Origin: an uncultured Lachnospiraceae bacterium | GTDB lineage: Bacteria; Bacillota; Clostridia; Lachnospirales; Lachnospiraceae | Assembly: GCA_910587765.1 (NCBI GenBank) | Contig: CAJUNR010000009.1 | Coordinates: 62,001-126,000, forward strand | Direction of reading: 5' to 3' | DNA: 64,000 nucleotides | Part shown: one piece after another, positions 1 through 8,596 of the stretch | Numbering within the stretch: the stretch's first letter is position 1 | Layout of the letters: each line of letters starts with the position of its first letter | Made by a program: the position numbers and the translations under genes | Notes under the pieces: model-generated | The model's database searches: none | Seen by the model: the letters and a program-made list of their open reading frames with translations, nothing else | Told to the model about the DNA's origin: nothing

Positions 1-8
1 TGTTCCGG

Positions 9-449
9 GTGCAGGACGAAAAACTGATCCGTGTTGCCCGGGAGAAAGATCGGATTCTGGAGCTGTTCCGACAGAAAGGCATGCGTGTCACAAAGCAGAG
101 AAAGCTGATTCTGGATATCGTATTTGAGTATGACTGCATCAGCTGTAAGGAGATCTATTATCAGGCTCTGAAAAAGGATAAGAATGTGGGGATTGCCACG
201 GTGTATCGAATGGTCAACACGCTGGCGGATCTGGGGGTCTTCCGGGCGAACGTTCCTTACCGGCCGGCAAAGCAGCCTGAGACAGGAGCCGGGAACGGGT
301 GCAGGATTGTGCTCAAAAATCACACGATAATAGAGTTCGAGCAGTGCGAATGGCAGAATCTGCTGACGGAAGCACTGCGGAGAAAAGGCTATGTCGGGGA
401 AGCTCAGATTGAGGAGATGGTTTTTCAAGGGGTTTCGTTTCATATCTAA
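9..449 (+). CDS. Fur-family transcriptional regulator, shortened C-terminal domain (5' end may lie outside)
   Basis: The first 85 or so residues form a Fur-type winged helix: a GMRVTKQRKLIL stretch, then SCKEIYYQALKKDKNVGIATVYRM, the Fur/PerR/Zur recognition-helix pattern. The rest is short and lacks the His/Cys-rich metal sites and paired CxxC motifs of ordinary Fur proteins, so metal sensing is doubtful. The frame is open to the window edge, so the GTG at 9 may not be the true start. A terminator follows directly, so it is the last gene of its unit. The cobalamin-riboswitch metal locus starts just downstream, but co-regulation is only inference. Fold is secure; ligand unknown. Confidence 0.75.
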   Translation: MQDEKLIRVAREKDRILELFRQKGMRVTKQRKLILDIVFEYDCISCKEIYYQALKKDKNVGIATVYRMVNTLADLGVFRANVPYRPAKQPETGAGNGCRIVLKNHTIIEFEQCEWQNLLTEALRRKGYVGEAQIEEMVFQGVSFHI

Positions 450-476
450 GGAAATTTTTTTATCCGCGTTTCCCGG

Positions 477-504
477 AAAAAGACCGCACTGCGCGGTCTT
501 TTTT
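477..504 (+). terminator. Rho-independent terminator of the Fur-like gene
   Basis: The inverted repeat AGACCGC / GCGGTCT (481-487 and 493-499) has a five-base loop, an A-run in front and six T behind. It sits about 30 bases after the stop codon. Confidence 0.85.
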
Positions 505-583
505 GTCGTGCATGCGTGCGTCCGCGAAAGGTTCTGAAAAGCAACCCATAACAAAACAGAATACCTCAAACAACGTTAAAATA

Positions 584-612
584 TAGACAAACACAGAAAA
601 CTGCCGTATAAT
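584..612 (+). promoter_or_regulatory. Sigma-A promoter of the riboswitch leader
   Basis: TAGACA at 584-589 and a perfect TATAAT at 607-612 are separated by 17 bases. It lies about 35 bases upstream of the cobalamin riboswitch, so the aptamer would be near the transcript's 5' end. Confidence 0.7.
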
Positions 613-646
613 TTTTATGTCAAAATCCCGGGATAAGTTCCGGATG

Positions 647-800
647 TTGCAGGTTCCGAAAGGATTGATAGAGAAACCGGTGTGAATCCGGTACGGTCCC
701 GCCACTGTAACAGGGAGTCCGCGCAGAAAATGCCACTGACCGTGACCGGTTGGGAAGGCCTGCAAGGATGAGGATCTGGAGTCAGGAGAACTGCCTGCAA
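647..800 (+). promoter_or_regulatory. Cobalamin riboswitch (AdoCbl/MeCbl aptamer)
   Basis: The conserved parts occur in order: a closing stem TTGCAGG / CCTGCAA (647-653 with 794-800), a GGTGTGAATCCGGTACGG segment, CCCGCCACTGTAACAGGGAG, GCCACTGACC, TTGGGAAGG, a GATGAG-type junction and the B12 box GAGTCAGGAGAACTGCC near the 3' end. A terminator hairpin at 900-932 lies between aptamer and first gene, which suggests premature termination when cobalamin is plentiful. Downstream genes are a LysR regulator and a metal/peptide-type ABC importer, not cobalamin biosynthesis genes. Confidence 0.92.
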
Positions 801-899
801 TGCATGAGTGTATCTTACGACCGATGAGAACTCTTAAATAGCTGGCACAGGGAAGAACCGGGGATCATTTTCCGGTATTTGTTGACGTGCATCAAGAGT

Positions 900-932
900 A
901 AAACAGTCTGTAAGATCACAGGCTGTTTTTTT
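900..932 (+). terminator. Terminator/expression platform after the cobalamin riboswitch
   Basis: AAAACAGTCTGT and ACAGGCTGTTTT form a long stem around a six-base loop, followed by a T-run. It lies between the aptamer and the LysR gene, so it is the likely switching terminator. Confidence 0.8.
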
Positions 933-1002
933 ATGCGCACGGACGTCCAAATGAAACAGGTCTGCAGGTTGATGGCGGACGTCTGGTGCGCGGGCCAGGG
1001 AA
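931..1002 (+). repeat. Terminator-associated dispersed repeat, copy 1
   Basis: About 70 bases starting TTATGCGCACGGACGTCCAA closely match a copy at 34017-34077 and, over the first 22 bases, one at 12938-12961. Internal arms (TGCGCAC/GTGCGCG and GGACGTCC/GGACGTCT) allow a hairpin. All three copies begin right at the T-run of a terminator. Confidence 0.6.
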
Positions 1003-1049
1003 AGAAGGGGTTCTGCCCGATCATGCGCCGAGAGAGCAAAGGAGGAGAG

Positions 1050-1985
1050 ATGGATTTAAAGCAATTGCAGTATTTTGTGGCCAGTGTGGACAGCGGCAGT
1101 TTAAAAAGGGCTTCAGAGATACTGTATACCTCTCAGCCGCATGTCAGCAAAACGATCAAGTCTCTGGAAACCGAACTCCAGGTGGAACTTCTGAAACGTA
1201 AGGCCAGAGGCGTGGAAGTTACAAAAGCAGGACGGAAGGTATACGAATACGCGTGCCGGATTCTTATGGAAGCAGGCGGAATCCAGAATGTTCAGGAAGA
1301 GGGCGATATCCGCGTTCTGTGTATTGCGGCAAATTCCAGCGACCGTCTGGCTTATCTGTTCCGGCGCTTTTATACAGAGCGGATGCAGTCCGGGATCCAT
1401 GCCCGGTATACGGAGTGCGCTACAGAAGAGCTCTCTCGGCTTGTACACCGGCATCTGGCCGAGGCCGGTTTTGTCTACGTGGATGAAAATCAGGAGACTG
1501 CGTTCCGTCAGATGCTGGAACATCGGCATCTGGTGTTTGAAAAAGCCGGGAAGACGCAGCCGCTGCTTTTTGCGGGACCGAAAAGTCCGCTGTACAGGGC
1601 GTTGTCCGTGACGGTGAAAGAACTTGGAGCTCTGAAGTATGTGCAGATGCAGGATGAACAGGATAATCTGAGTATACGGCTTCTTCAGAGAAGCGAAGAT
1701 TATCAATATCACAGGCGGCGCAGGCAGGTACTGACGACGAGCAGCAGATATCTTTTGCTGCAGACGATTGCGGATACGGCGTTGTGCAGTATCAGCTGCG
1801 GACTCTGTCCGGCATTGATCGGTGATGAGACTGTTCGCGGGATTCCAATTCGGGGGACGGAAAACAGCGTTACATTCGGTTTTGTACATCGGAAGCGGGA
1901 CGGACTTTCTCCGGAAGCGGAACAGTTTACGGAATATGTAAAAAAATATTTTGACGGTGAAAAGGAAGGAAGATGGGTGAAATGA
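1050..1985 (+). CDS. LysR-family transcriptional regulator
   Basis: A 311-residue protein opens with a canonical LysR helix-turn-helix: MDLKQLQYFVASVDSGSLKR, SQPHVSKTIKSLE and LLKRKARGVEVTKAG. The remainder is a divergent effector-binding domain. The ATG at 1050 was chosen because GGAGGAG lies just upstream and the LysR consensus starts there; the open frame reaches back into the terminator and repeat. It is the first gene behind the cobalamin riboswitch and its stop overlaps the start of the next gene (ATGA). That is an unusual arrangement in which cobalamin could set the level of a second regulator. Its effector is not identifiable. Confidence 0.85.
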   Translation: MDLKQLQYFVASVDSGSLKRASEILYTSQPHVSKTIKSLETELQVELLKRKARGVEVTKAGRKVYEYACRILMEAGGIQNVQEEGDIRVLCIAANSSDRLAYLFRRFYTERMQSGIHARYTECATEELSRLVHRHLAEAGFVYVDENQETAFRQMLEHRHLVFEKAGKTQPLLFAGPKSPLYRALSVTVKELGALKYVQMQDEQDNLSIRLLQRSEDYQYHRRRRQVLTTSSRYLLLQTIADTALCSISCGLCPALIGDETVRGIPIRGTENSVTFGFVHRKRDGLSPEAEQFTEYVKKYFDGEKEGRWVK

Positions 1986-3655
1986 AAAAAAATCAGAAAT
2001 GTGCAGCGTTGATTTTGGCCTGTTTGCTGGCGACAGGCATTATGACCGGCTGCGGCGGTTCGGGAAACGATGCGCCCGCCGCGGACACCGCGGGGGAAGC
2101 TGCGGTCAATCGCGAGGCGGAAGTCAATCAGGAAGCTTATCAGGGAGAACAGGATACCTCCGGTGAGCGTACGATCAATTTCGGTATCCAGAATTATGGC
2201 GGAGGCGGTATTGATCCGGCCAGTGAAATCAACTGTGCATGGAATGTGTCCCGCTACGGAGTCGGCGAGTGTCTGTTCCGGTTTGACAATTCCATGAATG
2301 TGGTCAACTGGCTCTGCGATGAATACACGGTCAACAATGAGCATACCGAATGGGTATTCCATATCAGGGACGGGGTCAAATTCTCTGACGGATGCGAGCT
2401 GACGGCGGAAGCTGTGCAGGCAAGCTTTGCGCGTCTGTATGAAGCAGGCGCTTCTGGTTCTTCGGCTCCTCAGAAATATCTGGAGGAGGAAGCGGAGATC
2501 ACAGCCGATAACGCTTCCGGCAATGTGACGGTGAAAACGGTCACGCCTTATGTAGACCTGACAAAAAATCTGGCTTATCCCGTGATGGTGATCCTGGATA
2601 CGGAGCACACGACGGATTACGCTCATGCGGCAATTGGTACCGGTCCATACGTGGCCACCAATTTCCGGGAGGAAGTGGGTTATACGATGGTCGCCAATGA
2701 GTACTACTGGGGCGGAAAAGTTCCTTTCTCCTCGATCGAACTGATGTATATGGGCGATGCTTCCGCCAAGGCGATGGCGCTGAAATCCGGTCAGCTGGAT
2801 CTGGCGGAAAATGTGACCAATATCAGCGATCTGCGTGATCTGCAGGCGACACCGGGCTTTACGGTTACGATCGCCAGCGGCGTGCGTACGGGTCTGGCGC
2901 ATATGAATATGTCCGAGGGGAAACTTCTGTCAAACAAAACGCTGCGGGAGGCTGTTCTGATGGCGCTGGATGATGACACCATGTGTTCGGTGACGGTCGG
3001 AGGTCTGTATACATCCGGTTATTCCGTGCTGCCCTCCAATCTGGATTACGGCTATGATAATCTGACGGACCCGGATCCCTACGATCCGGAAGCGGCGAAG
3101 AAGCTGCTGGACGAAGCCGGAATCGTTGACAGCAACGGCGACGGCGTCCGCGAGCTGAACGGCCAGGAAGTCGTTCTGCATTATGTCACCTATGACAACC
3201 GGTGTCTGAAGGACTTTGCGGAAGCCGTCCAGACGCAGTTAACGGATATCGGCATCGGCGTTGATCTGGAGATCGGCGATTCCGCCCGTCAGTGGGACAG
3301 TTATCAGTCCGGTGATTTTGATCTTAACGGCTCCAACTGGACGACCGTTGGTACCGGCGATCCGACCGAGTATCTGGCTGCATGGTGTTCGGATTCCGGT
3401 GCGGATTACTGCGGTTACAAAAATGAAGAGTATGACGCCCTGTTCCACGAACTGGCGGTCACTTTTGACAACGATGCCCGCCGGGAGATCATTCAGAAAA
3501 TGCAGCAGATTCTTCTGGATGACGCCGCGGCCGTCGTTCATGGCTACTACAACAGCTCTATGATTTCCAAAGATGCCACCGTCGGCGGCGCGGCCATCAA
3601 CACGGCGGATTACTACTGGATCACGACCGATATGTATCCTGTGTCCGGTTCCTGA
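1982..3655 (+). CDS. ABC transporter substrate-binding lipoprotein, family 5 (nickel/peptide type)
   Basis: A lipoprotein signal (MKKNQKCAALILACLLATGI, then a GCG lipobox with Cys near residue 23) precedes a family-5 extracellular solute-binding domain of about 500 residues, total 557. VSRYGVGECLFRFD followed by a HIRDGVKFSDG segment is typical of NikA/DppA/OppA relatives. ATG 1982 rather than 1973 gives a clean signal peptide and an ATGA overlap with the LysR stop. It is followed by two permeases and two ATPases, a full five-gene importer. Substrate cannot be read from sequence; the cobalamin riboswitch and heavy-metal ATPase in the locus favour a nickel/cobalt chelate, but peptides remain possible. 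Confidence 0.85.
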   Translation: MKKNQKCAALILACLLATGIMTGCGGSGNDAPAADTAGEAAVNREAEVNQEAYQGEQDTSGERTINFGIQNYGGGGIDPASEINCAWNVSRYGVGECLFRFDNSMNVVNWLCDEYTVNNEHTEWVFHIRDGVKFSDGCELTAEAVQASFARLYEAGASGSSAPQKYLEEEAEITADNASGNVTVKTVTPYVDLTKNLAYPVMVILDTEHTTDYAHAAIGTGPYVATNFREEVGYTMVANEYYWGGKVPFSSIELMYMGDASAKAMALKSGQLDLAENVTNISDLRDLQATPGFTVTIASGVRTGLAHMNMSEGKLLSNKTLREAVLMALDDDTMCSVTVGGLYTSGYSVLPSNLDYGYDNLTDPDPYDPEAAKKLLDEAGIVDSNGDGVRELNGQEVVLHYVTYDNRCLKDFAEAVQTQLTDIGIGVDLEIGDSARQWDSYQSGDFDLNGSNWTTVGTGDPTEYLAAWCSDSGADYCGYKNEEYDALFHELAVTFDNDARREIIQKMQQILLDDAAAVVHGYYNSSMISKDATVGGAAINTADYYWITTDMYPVSGS

Positions 3656-3683
3656 TGAACTATAATGAACAGGAGGAATTTAT

Positions 3684-4631
3684 TTGAATGCAAAACAACT
3701 GGGAAAACGGCTGCTTCAGATCGTCCTCGTCGCGCTGGGCATCAGTTTTCTGACGTTTTTAATCACTTATCTGGCGCCCGGCGATCCTGTACGCACGATG
3801 TTTGCGGCTACAGGGATGATGCCCAGTGAGGAGCTCATTCAAGAAACCAGAGAGGCCATGGGCCTGAACCGTCCTGTGCTGGTGCAGTATCTAAGCTGGC
3901 TGCAGAACTGCTTAAAAGGCGATTTCGGCACATCCTACGCCTATCACAAGCCTGTCGCCGCCCTGCTGACGGACCGGCTCTGGCCGACGTTAAAGCTTTC
4001 CATCGCTTCGATGTTCCTGATGCTTCTGGTGGCGGTTCCCGTCGGCATGGCTCAGGCGACGCATAAAAACAGCATTGTGGATTATGCTCTGCGCGGGCTC
4101 ACGTTTTTCGGCGTGTCCATGCCGAACTTCTGGGTCGGGCTGCTGCTGATGCTGGTTTTTTGTGTTAAATTTCAGCTTCTGCCCGTAGCATCTTTCGGAG
4201 GCGATCTGAAAAGTCTGATCCTGCCGTCGGTGACACTGGCCTTTGCCATGTCAGCCAAGTATACCCGCCAGGTCCGAACGGCGATTCTGGAAGAACTGAA
4301 TCAGGATTATGTCACCGGCGCCAGAGCAAGGGGCGTGAAGGAATGGCAGATCTTGTGGCTGAACGTATTTCCGAACTCCCTGCTGCCTCTGATCACCATG
4401 CTGGGACTCTCTCTTGGCTCCCTGCTCGGAGGTACCGCAGTGGTAGAGGTTATTTTCTCCTATCCGGGTATGGGCAGTCTGGCGGTTGCGGCAATTACGG
4501 CTTATGATTATCCGTTGATTCAGGGGTACGTTCTGTGGATTTCCCTGATCTACATGCTGGTTAATCTGGCCGTGGATATTTCCTACAACTATGTGGATCC
4601 AAGAATGCGGGAAAAGAGGCAGCAGATATGA
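3684..4631 (+). CDS. ABC transporter permease, DppB/NikB family
   Basis: A 315-residue polytopic membrane protein with an N-terminal TM segment (QIVLVALGISFLTFLITYLA), the APGDP motif and five or six further TM segments. The EAA loop near residue 205 reads YVTGARARGVKEWQILWLNVFPN. Translation starts at a TTG with AGGAGG seven bases upstream; the nearby ATG is out of frame. The stop overlaps the start of the second permease (ATGA). It forms half of the translocation channel of the importer. Confidence 0.88.
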   Translation: MNAKQLGKRLLQIVLVALGISFLTFLITYLAPGDPVRTMFAATGMMPSEELIQETREAMGLNRPVLVQYLSWLQNCLKGDFGTSYAYHKPVAALLTDRLWPTLKLSIASMFLMLLVAVPVGMAQATHKNSIVDYALRGLTFFGVSMPNFWVGLLLMLVFCVKFQLLPVASFGGDLKSLILPSVTLAFAMSAKYTRQVRTAILEELNQDYVTGARARGVKEWQILWLNVFPNSLLPLITMLGLSLGSLLGGTAVVEVIFSYPGMGSLAVAAITAYDYPLIQGYVLWISLIYMLVNLAVDISYNYVDPRMREKRQQI

Positions 4632-5455
4632 AATTCAAACGCTTTGTAAAGAAAAATAAATTTTTCTGTCTTTTTGCGCTTCTTGCGTTTCTGATTCTTC
4701 TGGCGGCTGTTTTTGCGCCGGTGATTACCGGCGGCGCGGACCCGGCCGCTTCCGTTCTGAAGGACGCGCTGCAGGCTCCGAACGCACGGCATATTTTCGG
4801 TACGGACAAGCTGGGGCGGGATATTTTTACCCGTGTCATCTACGGCGCCCGTACGAGCCTGACGGCGGCTTTTTCGGTCGTTATTCTGATTTTTGTGCTG
4901 GGTACCGTGCTGGGGGTGCTGGCCGGCTATTTCGGAGGCTGGATCGACACGGTGATCATGCGCGTTGCCGATATGATGGTATCTTTTCCCGGTATGGTGT
5001 TTGCCATGGCGATTGCCGGCATTCTGGGCGCCAGCATCCGAAACGCCGTCATCGCCGTTGCACTGGTAAGCTGGACAAAATATGCCAGACTCGCAAGAAG
5101 TCTGGTGCTGAAGATCAGGAACAGAGATTATGTGGCCGCAGCCGTAGTGACCGGTTCAAAAACACTTTATATCTTGATGAAATATATGGTTCCCAATGTT
5201 ATTCCGACTCTGGTTATCACAGCGGCTACGGATATCGGCGGCATGATGCTGGAGCTGGCAGGCCTTTCTTTTCTCGGTTTCGGCGCCAAGGCGCCCAATC
5301 CGGAATGGGGGCTGATGCTGAACGAAGGCAGACCGTTTATTCAAAGCGCTCCCTGGATGATGATCTGTCCCGGCGCCGCGATTTTTATCGTCGTGGTGGT
5401 GTTTAACCTTCTGGGAGACGCGCTGAGGGATGTCCTGGACGTCAGGGATGAATAA
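4628..5455 (+). CDS. ABC transporter permease, DppC/NikC family
   Basis: A 275-residue membrane protein. It has the N-terminal TM (FCLFALLAFLILLAAVFAP) and the HIFGTDKLGRDIFTRVIYGAR signature of DppC/OppC/NikC proteins, and an EAA loop at YVAAAVVTGSKTLYILMKYM. It starts in a 4-base overlap with the preceding permease, so the two are translationally coupled. A 113-base gap separates it from the first ATPase start. Confidence 0.88.
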   Translation: MKFKRFVKKNKFFCLFALLAFLILLAAVFAPVITGGADPAASVLKDALQAPNARHIFGTDKLGRDIFTRVIYGARTSLTAAFSVVILIFVLGTVLGVLAGYFGGWIDTVIMRVADMMVSFPGMVFAMAIAGILGASIRNAVIAVALVSWTKYARLARSLVLKIRNRDYVAAAVVTGSKTLYILMKYMVPNVIPTLVITAATDIGGMMLELAGLSFLGFGAKAPNPEWGLMLNEGRPFIQSAPWMMICPGAAIFIVVVVFNLLGDALRDVLDVRDE

Positions 5456-5568
5456 CCGCGTCGGTCCTGACAGCACCCGGAGAATTTACGGACATTTGCA
5501 GCCGGAAAGTTCTCCGTTGATTATGCTGCCGGAAGGGCGGATGCAGAACGATGTATAAGGAGATGGCT

Positions 5569-6351
5569 ATGTTAGATATAAAGAATATTACGATTTCCTA
5601 CCAGGACTGTCCGACCGTGAAGAACTTCAGCATGTCCCTGAAGAAAGGCGAAATAGCCTCGCTGGTCGGTGAATCGGGTTCCGGGAAGACGACGGTGATC
5701 CGTGCGGTACTGGGGCTTCTGGCAGGCGGCGGAAAAGTTACGGAGGGTGACATTCTGTTTGAAGGCAAATCTCTTTTGGAAAATACGCCGGATCAGTGGC
5801 GCAGGCTTCGGGGCACGGATATTTCCATGATTTTTCAGGATTCCGGCGCCATGCTGAATCCTATCCGGAAGATCGGGGATGTGTTTGTGGAGTATATCCG
5901 TACCCATGAACCGATGAGCAGGGGAGAGGCCTGGAAGAAGGGTGTGGAAATGCTGGAACGTATGCGTTTGCCCAGCGGAGACAATATTATGAAATCGTGG
6001 CCGTTTCAGCTTTCCGGCGGTATGCGGCAGCGTGTGGGTATTGCCATGGCTATGACCTTTCAGCCGAAACTTCTGCTGGCGGATGAGCCGACGTCCGCGC
6101 TGGACGTGACGACGCAGGCGCAGATCGTGCGTCAGATGATGGAGTTGAGGGACGAATACGGTACCGGCATCATCATTGTCACACACAATCTGGGGGTTGC
6201 GGCTTATATGTCCGACTGGATCATTGTCATGAAGAACGGAGAGATTTCCGACAGCGGTGATCGGGATACGCTTCTGGCCGGAAGCCGCAATGAGTACACA
6301 GGAAAGCTTCTGGACGCGGTTCCTTCTTTAGGAGGTAAACGTTATGTTTGA
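5569..6351 (+). CDS. ABC transporter ATP-binding protein, DppD/NikD type
   Basis: A 260-residue ATPase with Walker A GESGSGKTT, a Q-loop at MIFQD, signature LSGGMRQRV, Walker B LLLADEPTSALD and H-loop VTHNLG. The ATG at 5569 is preferred over 5551 because AAGGAG lies seven bases upstream of it. It lacks the long C-terminal oligopeptide-transporter extension with clustered cysteines that its partner has. It pairs with the next ATPase as an asymmetric heterodimer. Confidence 0.9.
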   Translation: MLDIKNITISYQDCPTVKNFSMSLKKGEIASLVGESGSGKTTVIRAVLGLLAGGGKVTEGDILFEGKSLLENTPDQWRRLRGTDISMIFQDSGAMLNPIRKIGDVFVEYIRTHEPMSRGEAWKKGVEMLERMRLPSGDNIMKSWPFQLSGGMRQRVGIAMAMTFQPKLLLADEPTSALDVTTQAQIVRQMMELRDEYGTGIIIVTHNLGVAAYMSDWIIVMKNGEISDSGDRDTLLAGSRNEYTGKLLDAVPSLGGKRYV

Positions 6352-7318
6352 TGAAAAAGATATGATTCTGGAAGCAAAGCATGTGACCAGGCGTTTTCCT
6401 GCTTCCGGCGGCAAAGAACTGACGGCCTGTCAGGATATTAACTTAAAATTTTATAGAGGAAAGACGCTGGGGTTGATCGGCGAATCCGGCTGCGGCAAAT
6501 CCACTTTTATGCGTTTCCTGGTTCGTCTGGATGTTCCAACGGAAGGAGAGATTCTCTTTAAAGGAAGGGATTTGACCAAACTGAAAGGGGAAGAGCTGCG
6601 TCAGACAAGGCAGTATATTCAGATGGTTTTTCAGGACCCGAGCGGCTCCTTCAATCCAAAGATGAAGATCCGCGATATCATCTGTGAACCGCTTATGAAC
6701 TTCGGGCGGATTAAAGCTTCCGAAAAAGACGAGACGGCCCGCAGATTTCTGGAGGCGGTAGAACTGCCCGGCGAGTTTGCCGACCGCTTTCCCCATAACA
6801 TGTCCGGCGGACAGCGGCAGAGGATTGCCATTGCCCGCGCCATCGCTTTGGAACCGGAGCTGATCATCATGGATGAAGCGACCTGCGCGCTGGATGTATC
6901 GGTGCAGAAGAGCATCATTGAGCTGGTGGTGAAACTTCAGAAAGAAAAAGAGATCGCAATCGGTTTTATTGCCCATGATCTGGGGCTGATTCAGGCGTTC
7001 GCTCATCAGATTGCCGTGATGTATCTGGGGAGTATTGTGGAAGTACTGCCCGGAGAGGCGGTGGAAGAAGCAAAGCATCCCTATACGCAGGCTTTGCTTG
7101 GCGCGGTGTTCGATACGAAGATGGATTTTACAAAAAAGATTGAGCGGATTGACAGCGAGATTCCCAGTCCTCTGGATGTGCCCGTCGGCTGCCCCTTCCA
7201 GACCCGCTGCGGGCATTGTATGGAAAAATGCAGACAGGTACGGCCGTCGCTGGCCGAACTGGAACCCGGACATGAGGTGGCCTGCCATATTTTTGAGAAG
7301 GAGGAGAAAAAGCGGTGA
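6344..7318 (+). CDS. ABC transporter ATP-binding protein, DppF/NikE type
   Basis: A 324-residue ATPase with Walker A GESGCGKST, signature MSGGQRQRI, Walker B LIIMDEATCALD and H-loop AHDLG. Near residue 285 it has the oligopeptide/dipeptide transporter C-terminal domain, with a CPFQTRCGHCMEKC cysteine cluster. In relatives such clusters can carry a metal or iron-sulfur centre. It overlaps the previous gene by eight bases and the next lipoprotein gene by four. Confidence 0.9.
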   Translation: MFDEKDMILEAKHVTRRFPASGGKELTACQDINLKFYRGKTLGLIGESGCGKSTFMRFLVRLDVPTEGEILFKGRDLTKLKGEELRQTRQYIQMVFQDPSGSFNPKMKIRDIICEPLMNFGRIKASEKDETARRFLEAVELPGEFADRFPHNMSGGQRQRIAIARAIALEPELIIMDEATCALDVSVQKSIIELVVKLQKEKEIAIGFIAHDLGLIQAFAHQIAVMYLGSIVEVLPGEAVEEAKHPYTQALLGAVFDTKMDFTKKIERIDSEIPSPLDVPVGCPFQTRCGHCMEKCRQVRPSLAELEPGHEVACHIFEKEEKKR

Positions 7319-8553
7319 AAATGTTTATTTCTGTCCTGATGGCAGCAGTCCTGGCATTCTGTGTAGGAGGCTGCGGGAACGCTCCGTCCCGGTCGGAATT
7401 TCCGGAAAGGACGCCGGATGCCCGGGAAGAGAATGACTCTGCCGAGAACCGGGCGGTTGTGCATAAGATCGGAGTGGCGGTCTACGATGTGATGGATGAT
7501 GAAGTGATCACCTTCCGTGAATATTTGACGGATTACGTCAAAGAATGTTTTCCGGAGGTGGAATTTTGTTATTCTTATGCGATCCGCAGCGAGGAGGATG
7601 AGATGAAATTTCTGGAGGAGGCCTGCTCGGAAGGTGCGGAAGGGATTCTGTCCTTTATTACTTATGACCTGGAAAAAGAGGTAGACTACTGCGAGAGTCA
7701 GGGCGTCTACTATATGCTGGCTTCCGGTACGGTGTCAGAGGAGCAGTACGAGGCAGCGGCGGACAATCCGTATTTTCTCGGCGTTGTGGGACCTGGCAGT
7801 GAGAGCGAGTATAGGGCCGGCGCTCAGATGGCAGAATATTTTATTAATGAGATGGAGGGAGATTCCTATATTCTGTTTACCGGCGGCGCGGCCATCGGCA
7901 ATGAGATGCACCGGCTGCGTTCGGCAGGTGCGCTCGACGTTTTCGCGGAATCCTTCGGTGATCTCGGACAAAGTGCGGAAGAACTGGCGGTTACGGAGGA
8001 ACCGGTCCGACTGACCGTCGGAGGCATCCGGCTGACGGTATTTCCGGGATATACGACCAGAGAAGCGGTCGCGGTAAAAGCCAGGGAAGAGCTGGAGAGC
8101 GGGGATTATGATTTTGCACTCTCCATGTTCAGTATGTACAGTATGGTGGATGTTCTGAGAGCAGAAGGCGTAAGGCAGGGAGTGATCGACTGCTTCAGTA
8201 TGACAAACAAGAATTTGTTCGCGGACGGAACGCTTTGTTATGTGGCGGGAAAATACAGCTCCCAGATTGGCCCTTCGTTTGCCGCCATGTACAACGCGGT
8301 GACCGGATATGCAGAAGAATTTCGGCAAAACGGAAGGGCTTTTCAGATGACCCAGGGGTACTGGATTTCCAAAAACAAGCAGGAATATAACGATCAGTAT
8401 GCATTGGCAACGGGGATTTATGTGAATGCTTACAATTATGAGGATCTCGGCTCGGTCATGAAAGTGTATGACAGGACGGCCGATTTCGGAAAATTGAAGG
8501 CCTTGACAGAAGCCTGGACCTATGAAGAGGCGGAAGCAAGAAGAGGAGAATGA
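7315..8553 (+). CDS. Periplasmic-binding-protein-like lipoprotein
   Basis: A lipoprotein signal (FISVLMAAVLAFCVGGCGN, Cys near residue 20) precedes a domain resembling type-I (sugar/LacI-like) binding proteins: IGVAVYDVMDDEV opens the first lobe and a FLGVVGPGSESEYRAGAQMAE stretch follows. It starts at a GTG inside the stop of the ATPase gene, so it is part of the same transcript. A second, different-fold binding protein in a five-gene importer operon is unusual; it could be an alternative receptor or a surface sensor. The ligand is unknown. Confidence 0.65.
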   Translation: MKMFISVLMAAVLAFCVGGCGNAPSRSEFPERTPDAREENDSAENRAVVHKIGVAVYDVMDDEVITFREYLTDYVKECFPEVEFCYSYAIRSEEDEMKFLEEACSEGAEGILSFITYDLEKEVDYCESQGVYYMLASGTVSEEQYEAAADNPYFLGVVGPGSESEYRAGAQMAEYFINEMEGDSYILFTGGAAIGNEMHRLRSAGALDVFAESFGDLGQSAEELAVTEEPVRLTVGGIRLTVFPGYTTREAVAVKAREELESGDYDFALSMFSMYSMVDVLRAEGVRQGVIDCFSMTNKNLFADGTLCYVAGKYSSQIGPSFAAMYNAVTGYAEEFRQNGRAFQMTQGYWISKNKQEYNDQYALATGIYVNAYNYEDLGSVMKVYDRTADFGKLKALTEAWTYEEAEARRGE

Positions 8554-8596
8554 ATGCCCAAACGGCGGCAAAAAATGAGACGAGGAGGAAATTACC

